Positions 15,950 through 24,959 are shown, numbered from the stretch's first letter. The stretch is DNA of 64,000 nt from Pseudomonadales bacterium (GCA_024234735.1 JACKNV010000002.1:186001-250000); one strand, 5' to 3'. Notes: a model not told the origin generated them from the letters alone. Made by a program: numbers and translations.

Positions 15950-17626
15950 ATGAAAAAACTCGCTTCACTGTTCCTGTTACTGGCCATCGGCGCGGCCCTG
16001 CTGTGGCACAACCGGGTCACTATCCTGGTGTGGGGATTGCCCATCGCCAGCGCCGTGCTGCAACCGGTGGCGCCAAACCGGCCGGTCAACTGGCCCAGGG
16101 GGCCTGTGGAGAGCGCGGTGGCGCCAGCCGAGCGGCCGCCGAACATCATCCTGATCCTGGCGGACGACATGGGTTTCAACGATGTCTCGCTGTACAACGG
16201 CGGTGCCGCCGATGGCAGCCTGATGACCCCCCATATCGACGCTATCGCCCGCGAGGGTGTGGTGTTCGAAAACGGTTATGCCGCCAACGCCGTGTGCGCG
16301 CCTTCCAGGGCCGCGCTGATGACCGGGCGCTATTCGACCCGGTTCGGTTTCGAATACACCCCGTTTTTCAAGATAGGGCCCACCATTTTCCAATGGATGA
16401 ACGATCTCGACCCGCCGCCGCTGCCGATGTTCATCGACCGCGACAAGGCGGCACAGATGCCCAACATTACCGAACTGGGAATGCCGCCGGACGAAATCAC
16501 GATTGCCGAGGTGCTGCAGCAGGCGGGTTATTACACCGCCCATATCGGCAAGTGGCACCTGGGCTCAGTGGGGGCCATGCGGCCCGAGCAGCAGGGTTTC
16601 GATGACAGTCTCAACCTGGCTGGCACCCTGTACCTGCCGGTGGACGACCCCGATGTCGTCAACGCCCGGCGCGAGCACGATGGGGTCGACCAGATGGTGT
16701 GGGCAACGGCCCGCTACGCAGCTGAATTCAACGGCAGCGAGCCCTTCGCCCCGCAGGGTTATCTCACCGACTACTACACCGACCAGGCGGTGGCGGTGAT
16801 AGAGGCCAACCGCAACCGGCCCTTCTTCCTGTATCTGGCGCAATGGGCCGTGCACAATCCCCTGCAGGCCAGGCGCGAGGATTACGACGCCTTTCCCGAT
16901 ATCGAGGATCACACGCTGCGGGTCTACGCCGCCATGATCCGCGCCCTGGACCGCAGTGTTGGCAGGGTGCTGCAGGCACTGGAGGATAACGGCCTGACCG
17001 ACAATACCCTGGTGATCTTCACCAGCGACAACGGCGGTGCCGGCTATATCGGCCTGCCGGACATCAACAGGCCCTACCGGGGCTGGAAGCTGAACCATTT
17101 CGAAGGTGGCACCCATGTGCCCTTCATGGCGCGCTGGCCGGCCCGCATCCAGCCCGGTAGCGTGCTGGCGGCGCCGGTACACCATATGGATGTCTTCCAT
17201 ACCGCTGCCGCCGCGGCCGGGACGGCGGTGCCCAGTGATCGCCCGCTGGACGGTGTCGACCTGCTGCCCTATGTGACCGGTGAGTCCGGCGGGCAACCCC
17301 ACCAGACCCTGTTCTGGCGGGAGGGTTACCAACAAACCGTGCTCCACGACGGCTGGAAACTGATCCGCGCGGACCAGCCCGACAAGGTGCCTGGAACCGG
17401 CCAGAAGAAATGGCTGTTCAACCTGTACACCGATCCCACCGAACAGCGCAACCTGGCCGCGGAGTTTCCGCAGAAAGTGGCTGCGCTGGAAGCCCTGCTG
17501 GCGGCGCATAACGCGGAACAGGCAGCGCCGCTGTGGCCCAGCGTGATCCAGTCGCCCCAGCTGATTGACAAGACCGGTATCGAGCCTTATGCAGAGGGTG
17601 ATGAGTATATTTACTGGCCCAACTGA
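15950..17626 (+). CDS. Arylsulfatase-type sulfatase (S1 family), exported or membrane-anchored
   Basis: This 558-residue protein begins with a 20-residue hydrophobic signal or anchor (MKKLASLFLLLAIG). Metal-binding DD lies in ILADDMGFND. The formylglycine precursor is Cys116 in the C-x-P-x-R motif CAPSR, followed by TGRYSTRFG. KWHLG and TSDNGG provide further active-site residues. It hydrolyses sulfate esters, probably in the periplasm, and needs a formylglycine-generating enzyme that is not encoded in this window. The start follows the DUF2855 stop by 22 bases. Neighbouring acyl-CoA and ring-oxidising enzymes make a sulfated lipid, steroid or aromatic more likely than a polysaccharide, but this is inference. 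Confidence 0.93.
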   Translation: MKKLASLFLLLAIGAALLWHNRVTILVWGLPIASAVLQPVAPNRPVNWPRGPVESAVAPAERPPNIILILADDMGFNDVSLYNGGAADGSLMTPHIDAIAREGVVFENGYAANAVCAPSRAALMTGRYSTRFGFEYTPFFKIGPTIFQWMNDLDPPPLPMFIDRDKAAQMPNITELGMPPDEITIAEVLQQAGYYTAHIGKWHLGSVGAMRPEQQGFDDSLNLAGTLYLPVDDPDVVNARREHDGVDQMVWATARYAAEFNGSEPFAPQGYLTDYYTDQAVAVIEANRNRPFFLYLAQWAVHNPLQARREDYDAFPDIEDHTLRVYAAMIRALDRSVGRVLQALEDNGLTDNTLVIFTSDNGGAGYIGLPDINRPYRGWKLNHFEGGTHVPFMARWPARIQPGSVLAAPVHHMDVFHTAAAAAGTAVPSDRPLDGVDLLPYVTGESGGQPHQTLFWREGYQQTVLHDGWKLIRADQPDKVPGTGQKKWLFNLYTDPTEQRNLAAEFPQKVAALEALLAAHNAEQAAPLWPSVIQSPQLIDKTGIEPYAEGDEYIYWPN

Positions 17627-17644
17627 CCGTTTGCGGAGCACCCG

Positions 17645-18382
17645 GTGATTGCCGGCCCTGAATACCGGCCCACGCCCGCGGATGCTGGAGAGTACCGCGA
17701 GGCGGGCAACCGGGCGGTGCGTCCCCGGGACGCGGCAACCCTGATCGTGGTGCGCAAAGATGGCGACACTCCCCGGGTGTTGATGGGGCAGCGCGCTGCC
17801 GGCCATAAGTTCATGCCCAACAAGTTCGTGTTTCCCGGCGGCCGGGTGGACCCGTGCGATGGCCGCCTGCGCCCGCCGCACGACCTGGAGCCGGCGGTCA
17901 TGGCGCGCCTGCGCAGGGGTTGCAGTGAGACCCGCGCCCGGGCGCTCGCCATGGCGGCGATTCGCGAGACCTACGAGGAAACCGGACTGGTGCTGGGCGA
18001 ACCGCATACCCCGACACTCAGGTCGCGCTCCCCCCAATGGCGCGACTTCCTGCGCTTCGGTGTCAATCCCCGTCTGGATACGCTCCATCTGGTGGCGCGC
18101 GCCATTACCCCGCCGTATCGCAATCGGCGCTTCGATGCCCGCTTTTTCATGGCCGATGCCGAACTTATCCAGGGCGAGGTGCACGAGCGGCCACAGGGTT
18201 CCGGGGAACTGTTGCGCCTGCACTGGGTGTCGCTTCGCGACGCCGAGGCGCTGGAGTTGCCCGGTATCACCCGCGTGGTGTTGGCCGAGGTGGAACGCCG
18301 CCTGAGGGAGGGGTATGCTCCCGAAGATCCCGGACCCTTTGTACACTTTCGCCACGGCAAGCCGGTGGTAGATGAAATCTGA
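17645..18382 (+). CDS. Nudix hydrolase with long insertion in the Nudix box (CoA-diphosphatase candidate)
   Basis: The protein has 245 residues from a GTG at 17645. The Nudix box is split: FPGGRVD opens it, then an insertion of about 35 residues follows, and Arg107-Glu108 with Glu111-Glu112 complete it in REXXEEXG (RETYEETG). Splitting of this kind is seen in the NUDT19-type CoA/acyl-CoA diphosphatases, and the surroundings are rich in CoA enzymes, so hydrolysis of CoA or an acyl-CoA is a fair guess. ADP-ribose or other nucleoside diphosphates remain possible. It is 18 bases after the sulfatase and 41 bases before an acyl-CoA dehydrogenase, all on the same strand. Confidence 0.88.
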   Translation: MIAGPEYRPTPADAGEYREAGNRAVRPRDAATLIVVRKDGDTPRVLMGQRAAGHKFMPNKFVFPGGRVDPCDGRLRPPHDLEPAVMARLRRGCSETRARALAMAAIRETYEETGLVLGEPHTPTLRSRSPQWRDFLRFGVNPRLDTLHLVARAITPPYRNRRFDARFFMADAELIQGEVHERPQGSGELLRLHWVSLRDAEALELPGITRVVLAEVERRLREGYAPEDPGPFVHFRHGKPVVDEI

Positions 18383-18423
18383 AGAGCAGCGCATCGAGTG
18401 CCTGCCGAATCTGGATACGCAAT

Positions 18424-19536
18424 ATGACTGACTCGTCCGACCGGCTGTTCGACATCACCCCCAGCGAAGAGCAACAGATGACGCGCGAGGTGATGCGGCG
18501 CTTCGCCCGGGAGGAAATGGCCTCGGCGGCACGTGCCGCTGACGAGGCCGCGGAACTGCCCGCGGGTTTCCTGGCGAAGACGGTGGATCTGGGGCTGAAC
18601 TTCATGCCTGTTCCCGAGGAGCTGGGCGGTGTCGGCGCGGGTCGCAGCCCGGTGTCCAATGTGCTCATTCTGGAGGACCTGGCGTGGGGCGATATGGCCA
18701 TGGCGATCGCCACGACGGCGCCCCTGGCGGTGATCAACGGCGTCATGGACGGGGGCACGCCGGCGCAGCGAGAACGGGTCAGCGAGGCCCTGGCGACTGT
18801 GGCGTTCACTCCCGCCGCCCTGGCGTTGATGGAGCCCGGAATCGGTTTCGATGCCCACCACCTGCGGACCACTGCCGTCAGGCAGGCGGACGGCAGTTAT
18901 CGCCTCAGCGGCCGCAAGAGCATGGTGGCCTTCGGCCCCGAGGCGTGCCTGCTGCTGGTGTTCGCCGAGGTGGAGGGGGAGGGTACCCAGGGCTTCCTGG
19001 TGGAGGGAGGCACCGCCGGTCTCACATTCGAAAAAGAGGACTACATGGGCCTGCGTCCCCTGCCGCTGTATAGCATGGTACTGGAGGATGTCGCCCTGCC
19101 GGCGGCGGCCAGGCTCGCTCACGGGTTTGACATGGGGCGCCTGCTCAGCCTCGGCAGGATCGCGGTGGCGGCGCTGGCGGTGGGTACCTGCCAGGCTGTG
19201 CTGGATTACGTGGTGCCCTACGTGAACGAGCGCGTGGCCTTTGGCGAGCCGATCTCCCATCGCCAGGCGGTGGCTTTCATGGTGGCGGACATGGCCACTG
19301 AAATCGAGGGTCTGCGCCTGTTGGTATACCGCGCCGCCGGCCAGGCGGAGCAGGGCATGGACTGCACCCGCAGCGCTTTCCTGGCGTACCGCAACGCCAT
19401 CAAGTACGGCATGAAGATCGGAACCGATGGGGTGCAACTGCTCGGAGGGCACGGCTTCATCCGGGAACACCCGGTGGAGATGTGGTACCGCAACCTGCGA
19501 GCCCTGGCGACCCTGGAAGGCATGCTACTGGCCTGA
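18424..19536 (+). CDS. Acyl-CoA dehydrogenase (first of an adjacent pair; degenerate flavin signature)
   Basis: This 370-residue protein has the three-part acyl-CoA dehydrogenase layout. The usual AxTEPxAGSD signature is altered to ALMEPGIGFD, losing the threonine and serine that contact flavin and substrate. The C-terminal GGHGFIREHPVEMWYRN is conserved, and LEG at the very end aligns with the catalytic-base EG motif. It would introduce an alpha,beta double bond into an acyl-CoA. A regular dehydrogenase starts 43 bases downstream, so the two may form a heteromer like the steroid-side-chain dehydrogenases of actinobacteria. A degenerate but independent enzyme is the alternative. Confidence 0.9.
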   Translation: MTDSSDRLFDITPSEEQQMTREVMRRFAREEMASAARAADEAAELPAGFLAKTVDLGLNFMPVPEELGGVGAGRSPVSNVLILEDLAWGDMAMAIATTAPLAVINGVMDGGTPAQRERVSEALATVAFTPAALALMEPGIGFDAHHLRTTAVRQADGSYRLSGRKSMVAFGPEACLLLVFAEVEGEGTQGFLVEGGTAGLTFEKEDYMGLRPLPLYSMVLEDVALPAAARLAHGFDMGRLLSLGRIAVAALAVGTCQAVLDYVVPYVNERVAFGEPISHRQAVAFMVADMATEIEGLRLLVYRAAGQAEQGMDCTRSAFLAYRNAIKYGMKIGTDGVQLLGGHGFIREHPVEMWYRNLRALATLEGMLLA

Positions 19537-19579
19537 AGCCGGGAACACCCCACCCACGGAAGAGGAACATGGTGGCTAT

Positions 19580-20782
19580 ATGATCAACCTGGAACTACCA
19601 CAGAAACTCGAGGCTACCCGGACGCTGCTGCGCCAGTTCTCCCGCGATGGGTTGCGTCCCCTGTCGCGCAAGTACGACCTGGCGGAACAAAAGGAGATGC
19701 CCGAGGAACTGTACGAGCTCGCCAAGCTGTTGCGTGCCCGTCCGGACCGCGGCAGTGGTGCGCAGCCGGCGGGCGGCGACGGCGGCAACCGCAACGGCAA
19801 TAACCTGGGCATGGTGGTCAGCTCGGCTGAGCTGTGCTGGGGCGATGTCGGCCTGTTCCTGGCGCTGCCGAGCATCGGCCTGGGCAATGCCGCGGTAAGC
19901 GCGGTGGCCTCCGAGGAGCAGAAAGCCGAATGGGGCGAACTGTTCGCTGCCATGGCGATCACCGAACCCGCTGCCGGTTCCGATTCCGCCGCCATCAGGA
20001 CCACCGCGGTGCTGGAGGGCGACGAATGGGTGCTCAATGGCGAGAAGATTTTCGTTACCGATGGCTATCGCAGCAAGCAGGTGGTGGTCTGGGCGTCCCT
20101 GGACCCCAGCCTGGGCAAGGCGGCCATCAAATCCTTTCTGGTGCCCAAGGGTACCCCGGGCATGACCGTCACCCGGGTGGAGCACAAACTGGGCATTCGC
20201 GCCTCGGATACCGCCCAGATCGTGCTGGACAACTGCCGCGTGCCGCGCGCCAACCTGCTCGGCAATCCCGAGATTGCCGCCACCGCGGAGGCCCGCAGGA
20301 AGGCCTTTGGCGGGGTCATGCAGACCTTCGACAATACCCGGCCCATGGTGGCGGCCCAGGCGGTCGGGCTGGCACGGGCGGCGCTGGATCTTACCGAGGA
20401 ACTGCTCGCCGGGCAGGGGATAGAACTGGACTTTACCAAGAGTTATCACCAGATGAGCGCCGTGGAAAACGACCTCTACGACATGGAGGCGGAATACGAG
20501 ACCGCGCGGTTGCTGGTACTGAAGGCCGCGTGGATGGCGGATAACCGACAGCCCAATTCGAAGAACGCCTCCATGTCCAAGGCCAAGGCGGGTCGCATGG
20601 GCAATCAGGTGGCCCTGAAATGCGTGGAAATCTGCGGACAACTTGGGTACAGCAAGGCCCAACTGCTGGAAAAGTTCGCCCGCGATTCCAAGATCATCGA
20701 CATCTACGAGGGCACCCAGCAGATCCAGCAGTTGATCGTGGCCCGGCAGGTGCTGGGCAAGTCCTCCAGTGAGTTGAAATAG
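19580..20782 (+). CDS. Acyl-CoA dehydrogenase (second of an adjacent pair)
   Basis: The ATG at 19580 gives 400 residues; the ATG at 19569 is out of frame. The flavin/substrate signature AITEPAAGSDSA is canonical. The C-terminal RDSKIIDIYEGTQQ contains the catalytic glutamate region. The NGNNLGMVVSSAELCWGD stretch is characteristic of a common proteobacterial subgroup. It oxidises acyl-CoA with electron transfer to ETF. It is co-oriented with the preceding dehydrogenase and converges on an acyl-CoA synthetase only 3 bases away. Substrate chain or ring type cannot be read from the sequence. Confidence 0.94.
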   Translation: MINLELPQKLEATRTLLRQFSRDGLRPLSRKYDLAEQKEMPEELYELAKLLRARPDRGSGAQPAGGDGGNRNGNNLGMVVSSAELCWGDVGLFLALPSIGLGNAAVSAVASEEQKAEWGELFAAMAITEPAAGSDSAAIRTTAVLEGDEWVLNGEKIFVTDGYRSKQVVVWASLDPSLGKAAIKSFLVPKGTPGMTVTRVEHKLGIRASDTAQIVLDNCRVPRANLLGNPEIAATAEARRKAFGGVMQTFDNTRPMVAAQAVGLARAALDLTEELLAGQGIELDFTKSYHQMSAVENDLYDMEAEYETARLLVLKAAWMADNRQPNSKNASMSKAKAGRMGNQVALKCVEICGQLGYSKAQLLEKFARDSKIIDIYEGTQQIQQLIVARQVLGKSSSELK

Positions 20783-20785
20783 ACA

Positions 20786-22489
20786 CTACCGGGCATCGGC
20801 GATATCCAGGCTCTGCTGCAGCTCCCGCTTGAGGAACTTGCCGCTGGCGTTGCGCGGCAGGGGCTGGTCCATAACCCAGATATAACGCGGTGCCTTGTAG
20901 GCCGCCAGCTTGCCCCGGCAGAACTCGCGCAGTTCCTCGCCGGTCGGGTGGGTCCCGCTGGCGGGAAAAATGGCGGCGCCGACTTCCTCCCCCAGGCGCT
21001 CGTCCGGCACCGCGAACACCGAGCACTCGGCCACGGCAGGGTGTTCGTAGAGGGCCACTTCCACTTCCGAACAGAACACGTTCTCGCCGCCGCGCAACAC
21101 CATATCCTTGGCGCGGTCCACCAGGTAAACGAAATTGTCCTTGTCGACGTAGCCGATGTCGCCGGTGTGCAGCCAGCCGTCGACGATGGTCTCGGCGGTG
21201 GCCTCGGGGCGGTTGAGGTAACCCTTGATGAGCTGGGGGCCGCGCACGCAGATTTCGCCGCGCTCGCCGGGGGGGAGGGTATTGCCCGCCTGGTCCACGG
21301 TCTTGATCTCGAACACCGGCATCAGCACGCCGGTACTGGTGGGCTTGTCGGCCAGGAAGAAGCCGGAAGCGGAACTGATGATGCCGCAGGTTTCGGTCAT
21401 GCCATAGCCCTGGCCCGGCTGGGCGCCGCGCGCGCCCCGGGCGATCTTCTCGACCAGGTCCGGCTGCACCGCGGCGCCACCGCCGTTGAGCGAGGACAGG
21501 GAGGAGGTGTCGCGTTTGCTGAAGTCGGGGTGCATGATGATTTCCCGGCTCATGGTGGGCACGCCGCTGAAAATGGTGATCTTCTCCTCCTCGATGATGC
21601 GCAGCGCCTCGCCGGCATCCCACTTGTGCATGTGTACCAGCTTGCCGCCGGCGACAGTAGCAGTCTGCGCCAGGCAGTTGTTGGCGGTGACGTGAAACAA
21701 CGGGGTGGCGACGATCGAGGCCATCTGCGGTCCGCCGCCTCCCAGCAGGTTGGGTGGCTCCTTGCCCAATGCCTGGGCCTGGGCGGTTGCCTGGGACAGG
21801 GTGGCGAACATCACGCTGAACAGGTTGTTGACGCAGCCGCGGTGGGTCAGCTGGGCGCCCTTGGGTCTGCCGGTGGTGCCAGAGGTATAAAAAATACAGG
21901 CGTCGTCATCCGGGTGGATACTGACCTCGGGCAGGGCCGGCGCGGTTGCCAGCACCTCGCTCCAGGGAGTGGCCCAGGCCGGCACCTCGTCCACCCGCAC
22001 CGCGGCCACCTGCAGGGCCGGGAAATCCTCGCGGATGCCGCTGAAGCGCTGCAGGCGTTCGCTATCGCAGATGAGCACCCCTGGCGCGGAGTCCTGCAGG
22101 CCGTAGCGCAGTTCCTCGGCCACCCACCAGGCATTGACGCCCACCGAGACGGCGCCGATGCTGGCGATTGCCCAGTAGCTCAGCAGCCACTCCGGGTAGT
22201 TGCGCATGGCGATCGCGACCCGGTCTCCAGGGCCGACGCCCCGGGTGACCAGCCAGTTGGCGATGCGGGCAACCTCGTCGTGGGCGCGTGTATAGGTCCA
22301 GCGCTCGTCGCGGTACACCAGGTAATCGGCCCCGGCGTGGTGTGCCGTGCCCAGCCAGACGTCGCGCAGGGAATCCGGGGCCATGGCCCAGGACCGCACT
22401 TTGTTGCCGTCTACCTCGACATCGGTGATGCTGAACATCTGCCCGGGGGCAGTCATCTGGGTGGTGACTTCCTGCAGTTCTTTATACAT
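20786..22489 (-). CDS. Acyl-CoA synthetase (AMP-forming)
   Basis: The start MYKELQEV at 22489, with GAGAGG upstream, gives 567 residues; the frame extends further but without support. Adenylation motifs are FYTSGTTGRPKG, YGMTETCG, HTGDIGYVD and a C-terminal NASGKFLKREL with the catalytic lysine. It converts a carboxylic acid to its CoA thioester at the expense of ATP. The gene faces the acyl-CoA dehydrogenase pair and diverges from the propeller lipoprotein gene across a 231-base gap. Fatty acids, cyclic side chains or aromatic acids are all possible substrates. Confidence 0.94.
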   Translation of the reverse strand: MYKELQEVTTQMTAPGQMFSITDVEVDGNKVRSWAMAPDSLRDVWLGTAHHAGADYLVYRDERWTYTRAHDEVARIANWLVTRGVGPGDRVAIAMRNYPEWLLSYWAIASIGAVSVGVNAWWVAEELRYGLQDSAPGVLICDSERLQRFSGIREDFPALQVAAVRVDEVPAWATPWSEVLATAPALPEVSIHPDDDACIFYTSGTTGRPKGAQLTHRGCVNNLFSVMFATLSQATAQAQALGKEPPNLLGGGGPQMASIVATPLFHVTANNCLAQTATVAGGKLVHMHKWDAGEALRIIEEEKITIFSGVPTMSREIIMHPDFSKRDTSSLSSLNGGGAAVQPDLVEKIARGARGAQPGQGYGMTETCGIISSASGFFLADKPTSTGVLMPVFEIKTVDQAGNTLPPGERGEICVRGPQLIKGYLNRPEATAETIVDGWLHTGDIGYVDKDNFVYLVDRAKDMVLRGGENVFCSEVEVALYEHPAVAECSVFAVPDERLGEEVGAAIFPASGTHPTGEELREFCRGKLAAYKAPRYIWVMDQPLPRNASGKFLKRELQQSLDIADAR

Positions 22490-22553
22490 TATCTTTGACC
22501 TCTCGCTGTGCGTTGCCGCTCGCCGGGTGTGGAGAGCCCATTCTGCCTGTCCT

Positions 22554-22574
22554 GGCGCTGCTTGCAAGCGCGCC
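22554..22574. promoter_or_regulatory. Inverted repeat in the 231-base divergent gap
   Basis: The core CTTGCAAG (22561-22568) is a perfect 8-base palindrome. Flanking GGCGC and GCGCC extend it with one extra base on the left. It lies about 65 bases before the start of the acyl-CoA synthetase and 147 bases before the lipoprotein gene, as for a regulator of divergent promoters. No clear -35/-10 pair is visible in the rest of the gap. Confidence 0.35.
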
Positions 22575-22720
22575 CGGTCGAATGCATTCATCCCCGCCAC
22601 CGCAAGGGCCCCGTCGGGCCGCAATCATCCGGCTAGTTCCGATGACCCGGCGCCACTGGCATAGTGCGCCCAACAATGTGACACTCTGCTACCCATTCCA
22701 GCCACGCAGGTCGTTGCCCC

Positions 22721-23806
22721 ATGAATACCCCCGCTCGCTACCTGGTAGCGCCCGCCCTGGCGCTGTTGCTGTGTGGCTGTGACGTGCCGAAGGGCACCCT
22801 GATCACCGATTGTGAAGACAATGGCGCACTGCATCCGGTGTGCGGCCTGCAAAGCCCCGAGGACATCGCCGTGGTACCCGGCGGCGATTACCTGTTGCTC
22901 AGCGAGCTGGGCAATATGGGGGAGTATCCCGGTCGCATCACCCTGTTCCGGGTCGACGATGAAAGCACGCGCACCCTGTACCCGATGGCAATAGCGCAGG
23001 CACCGGCGGTGCTGCAGGGCGACCCCGGCTGCGTCGAGCCGCCTGGAGAGGAGATGAGTCCCCACGGCAGCCACCTGGTGCAGCTCGAGGACGGCAGCTG
23101 GCGCTACCTGGTGGTCAATCACGGCGGGCGCGAGGCGGTGGAGCTGTTCTCCCTGGAACTGTCGGCTGGCGGCGAGCCCGAGCTGCGCTGGCAAGGCTGT
23201 GTCCTGCCGCCTGCAAACACCGTGATGAATGACGTGGTAGGGCTTGCCAGTGGGGATGTCGTCTACACCCGCATGTACCACCCCGACGATTTCCTGGGCG
23301 CCCTGCGGGGAATGCTGGGCCTGGTTTCGGGGGACGTCTGGCGCTGGAGCCCGGGTAGCGGCTCGCGCCTGCTGCCCGGCACCGAGGGCGCCCTGACCAA
23401 CGGCATCGAGATCAGTGGCGATGAGCGCTACCTCTTCGTCAATCAGTACATGGACAAGGAGATACACAAGTACGATCTGCAGGCACAGCAGCGGGTCGCC
23501 ACGGCGTCGGTGGCTCACGCCGACAACAGCACCTGGGGCCCCGGCGGCGAGTTGTGGCTGGCGACCCACGACATGGAGATCCCGGTCTACCTGGCCTGCA
23601 CCGAAGACCATCGCGTGACCTGCGGCATGGCGTCCACGATCGTCGCGCTGGACCCTGAAACGATGGCCACCCGGGTGTTGTTCCGGCACCAGGGGCCGCC
23701 CATGGGGGCGGTCACCGTCGCCACGCCGAACCGGGACAAGGTCTACCTGGGGTCGTTCCTGGGCGACAGGCTGCTGGTTGCCCCGCTCGATGAATTCCAG
23801 CGATGA
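22721..23806 (+). CDS. Lipoprotein with SMP-30/arylesterase-like beta-propeller
   Basis: This 361-residue protein has a lipoprotein signal peptide ending in the lipobox LCGC, so Cys20 would be lipidated. The body shows propeller-blade repeats such as EDIAVVPGGDYLLLSELG, SPHGSHLVQLEDG, TNGIEISGDERYLFVNQY and MGAVTVATPNRDKVYLGS, each followed by strand-turn patterns. These resemble the SMP-30/gluconolactonase and paraoxonase superfamily, calcium-dependent lactone or ester hydrolases. The metal ligands (a Glu near the start and the Asn in TNGIE) look present. It probably sits in the outer-membrane periplasmic face. Its substrate could be a lactone from ring-cleavage or Baeyer-Villiger chemistry, which is speculative. 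Confidence 0.82.
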   Translation: MNTPARYLVAPALALLLCGCDVPKGTLITDCEDNGALHPVCGLQSPEDIAVVPGGDYLLLSELGNMGEYPGRITLFRVDDESTRTLYPMAIAQAPAVLQGDPGCVEPPGEEMSPHGSHLVQLEDGSWRYLVVNHGGREAVELFSLELSAGGEPELRWQGCVLPPANTVMNDVVGLASGDVVYTRMYHPDDFLGALRGMLGLVSGDVWRWSPGSGSRLLPGTEGALTNGIEISGDERYLFVNQYMDKEIHKYDLQAQQRVATASVAHADNSTWGPGGELWLATHDMEIPVYLACTEDHRVTCGMASTIVALDPETMATRVLFRHQGPPMGAVTVATPNRDKVYLGSFLGDRLLVAPLDEFQR

Positions 23807-23834
23807 CGGCATCCGGCAAGGCGAGGAGGCACTG

Positions 23835-24959
23835 ATGAGCGAGCAATACATCCTGTACGGCGCCGATCACTCCCTGTACACCGGCAAGGCGCGGGCCTAC
23901 CTGCGCTACAAGGGCATCGACTTTCGCGAGGTCACGGCCACCCGGGACATCTACAAACAGGTGATCCTGCCGCAGGTGGGTGCGCCGATCGTGCCGGTGC
24001 TGGAAACCCCCGACGGTCGCTTCGTGCAGGACACCACCGACATCATCGATTTCCTGGAAGCGGCCCATCCGGAGTGCCCGGTGTACCCGGCCACGGCGGT
24101 GCAGCGCCTGGTGGCCCTGCTGCTGGAACTGTACGGGGACGAATGGCTGGTCATTCCCGCCATGCACTATCGCTGGAGCGTGCTGGACCGACAGCGGGAA
24201 TTCATTTTCAGGGAGTTCGGTCGCATGAGTGTGCCCGATGCCAGCGCGGAGGAACAGGTGGCAATCGGCGAGCGCACCTCCAGCCGGTTTCGCGGCTCGG
24301 TCCCCGCCCTGGGCATTACCCCCGAAACCATACCGGGCATAGAGCAGGCCTACCTGCTACTGCTGGATCAGTTGCAGGCGCATTTCAGCCAGTACGACTT
24401 CCTGCTGGGCAGCCGCCCCTCGATAGGCGATTTCGGGTTCGTGGGCCCCCTGTACGCCCACCTGGGCCGCGACCCGGTGCCCCGGGCACTGATGCAGGAG
24501 CGCGCACCCGCGGTGTACGCCTGGGTGCAGCGGATGAACGCGCCGCGGCCCCTGTCGGGCGAGTTCCTGGCGGCGGACGAAGTGCCGGCCACGCTGCTGC
24601 CGGTACTGCAAACCATGTGCCGCGACCAGTTGCCCGACGTCCTCGATGTCGTCCGCCACAACGCTGCCTGGGTGGAGCAGCACCCCGGGGAGAACATTCC
24701 GCGGGTGCTGGGCATGCACCGCTTCACGACCGGCACCGCCACCGGGGAGCGCTATATCCACAGCTATGCCCAGTGGCTGTTTCAGCGCCCCTACGCGCAC
24801 TACCACGCCCTGCGGGGCCGCGACAGGCAGGCCGCGGAGGCCTTGCTGCGCAGTATCGGCGGATTCGACGCGCTCAATACCGGCATCGAGCGCTGGGTGG
24901 CGCGCAAGCCCGGGCAGCTGGAGCTGGTGACGGCAGAACGCCCGCCATCCGGCGGCTAG
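23835..24959 (+). CDS. Glutathione S-transferase-like protein with extended C-terminus
   Basis: The ATG at 23835, preceded by GAGGAGG, gives 374 residues. The N-terminal 80 residues form a thioredoxin-like GST domain (LYGADHSLYTGKARAYL; VPVLETPDGRFVQDTTDI), including the cis-proline VPV and the glutamate/aspartate that hold glutathione. The helical C-domain follows to about residue 230 (LLGSRPSIGDFGF). A further tail of about 140 residues (QYAHYHALRG-like helical segment included) makes it longer than typical 200-220-residue GSTs. It could conjugate or isomerise an electrophilic intermediate. The start codon lies 28 bases after the lipoprotein stop, so co-transcription is likely. Confidence 0.85.
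   Translation: MSEQYILYGADHSLYTGKARAYLRYKGIDFREVTATRDIYKQVILPQVGAPIVPVLETPDGRFVQDTTDIIDFLEAAHPECPVYPATAVQRLVALLLELYGDEWLVIPAMHYRWSVLDRQREFIFREFGRMSVPDASAEEQVAIGERTSSRFRGSVPALGITPETIPGIEQAYLLLLDQLQAHFSQYDFLLGSRPSIGDFGFVGPLYAHLGRDPVPRALMQERAPAVYAWVQRMNAPRPLSGEFLAADEVPATLLPVLQTMCRDQLPDVLDVVRHNAAWVEQHPGENIPRVLGMHRFTTGTATGERYIHSYAQWLFQRPYAHYHALRGRDRQAAEALLRSIGGFDALNTGIERWVARKPGQLELVTAERPPSGG

Noticed and set aside
19580..19900. Possible frameshift in the second acyl-CoA dehydrogenase around the glycine/asparagine-rich stretch
   Set aside because: The GGDGGNRNGNNLGMV segment is also present, in similar form, in a known subgroup, and the frame stays open with all motifs intact.
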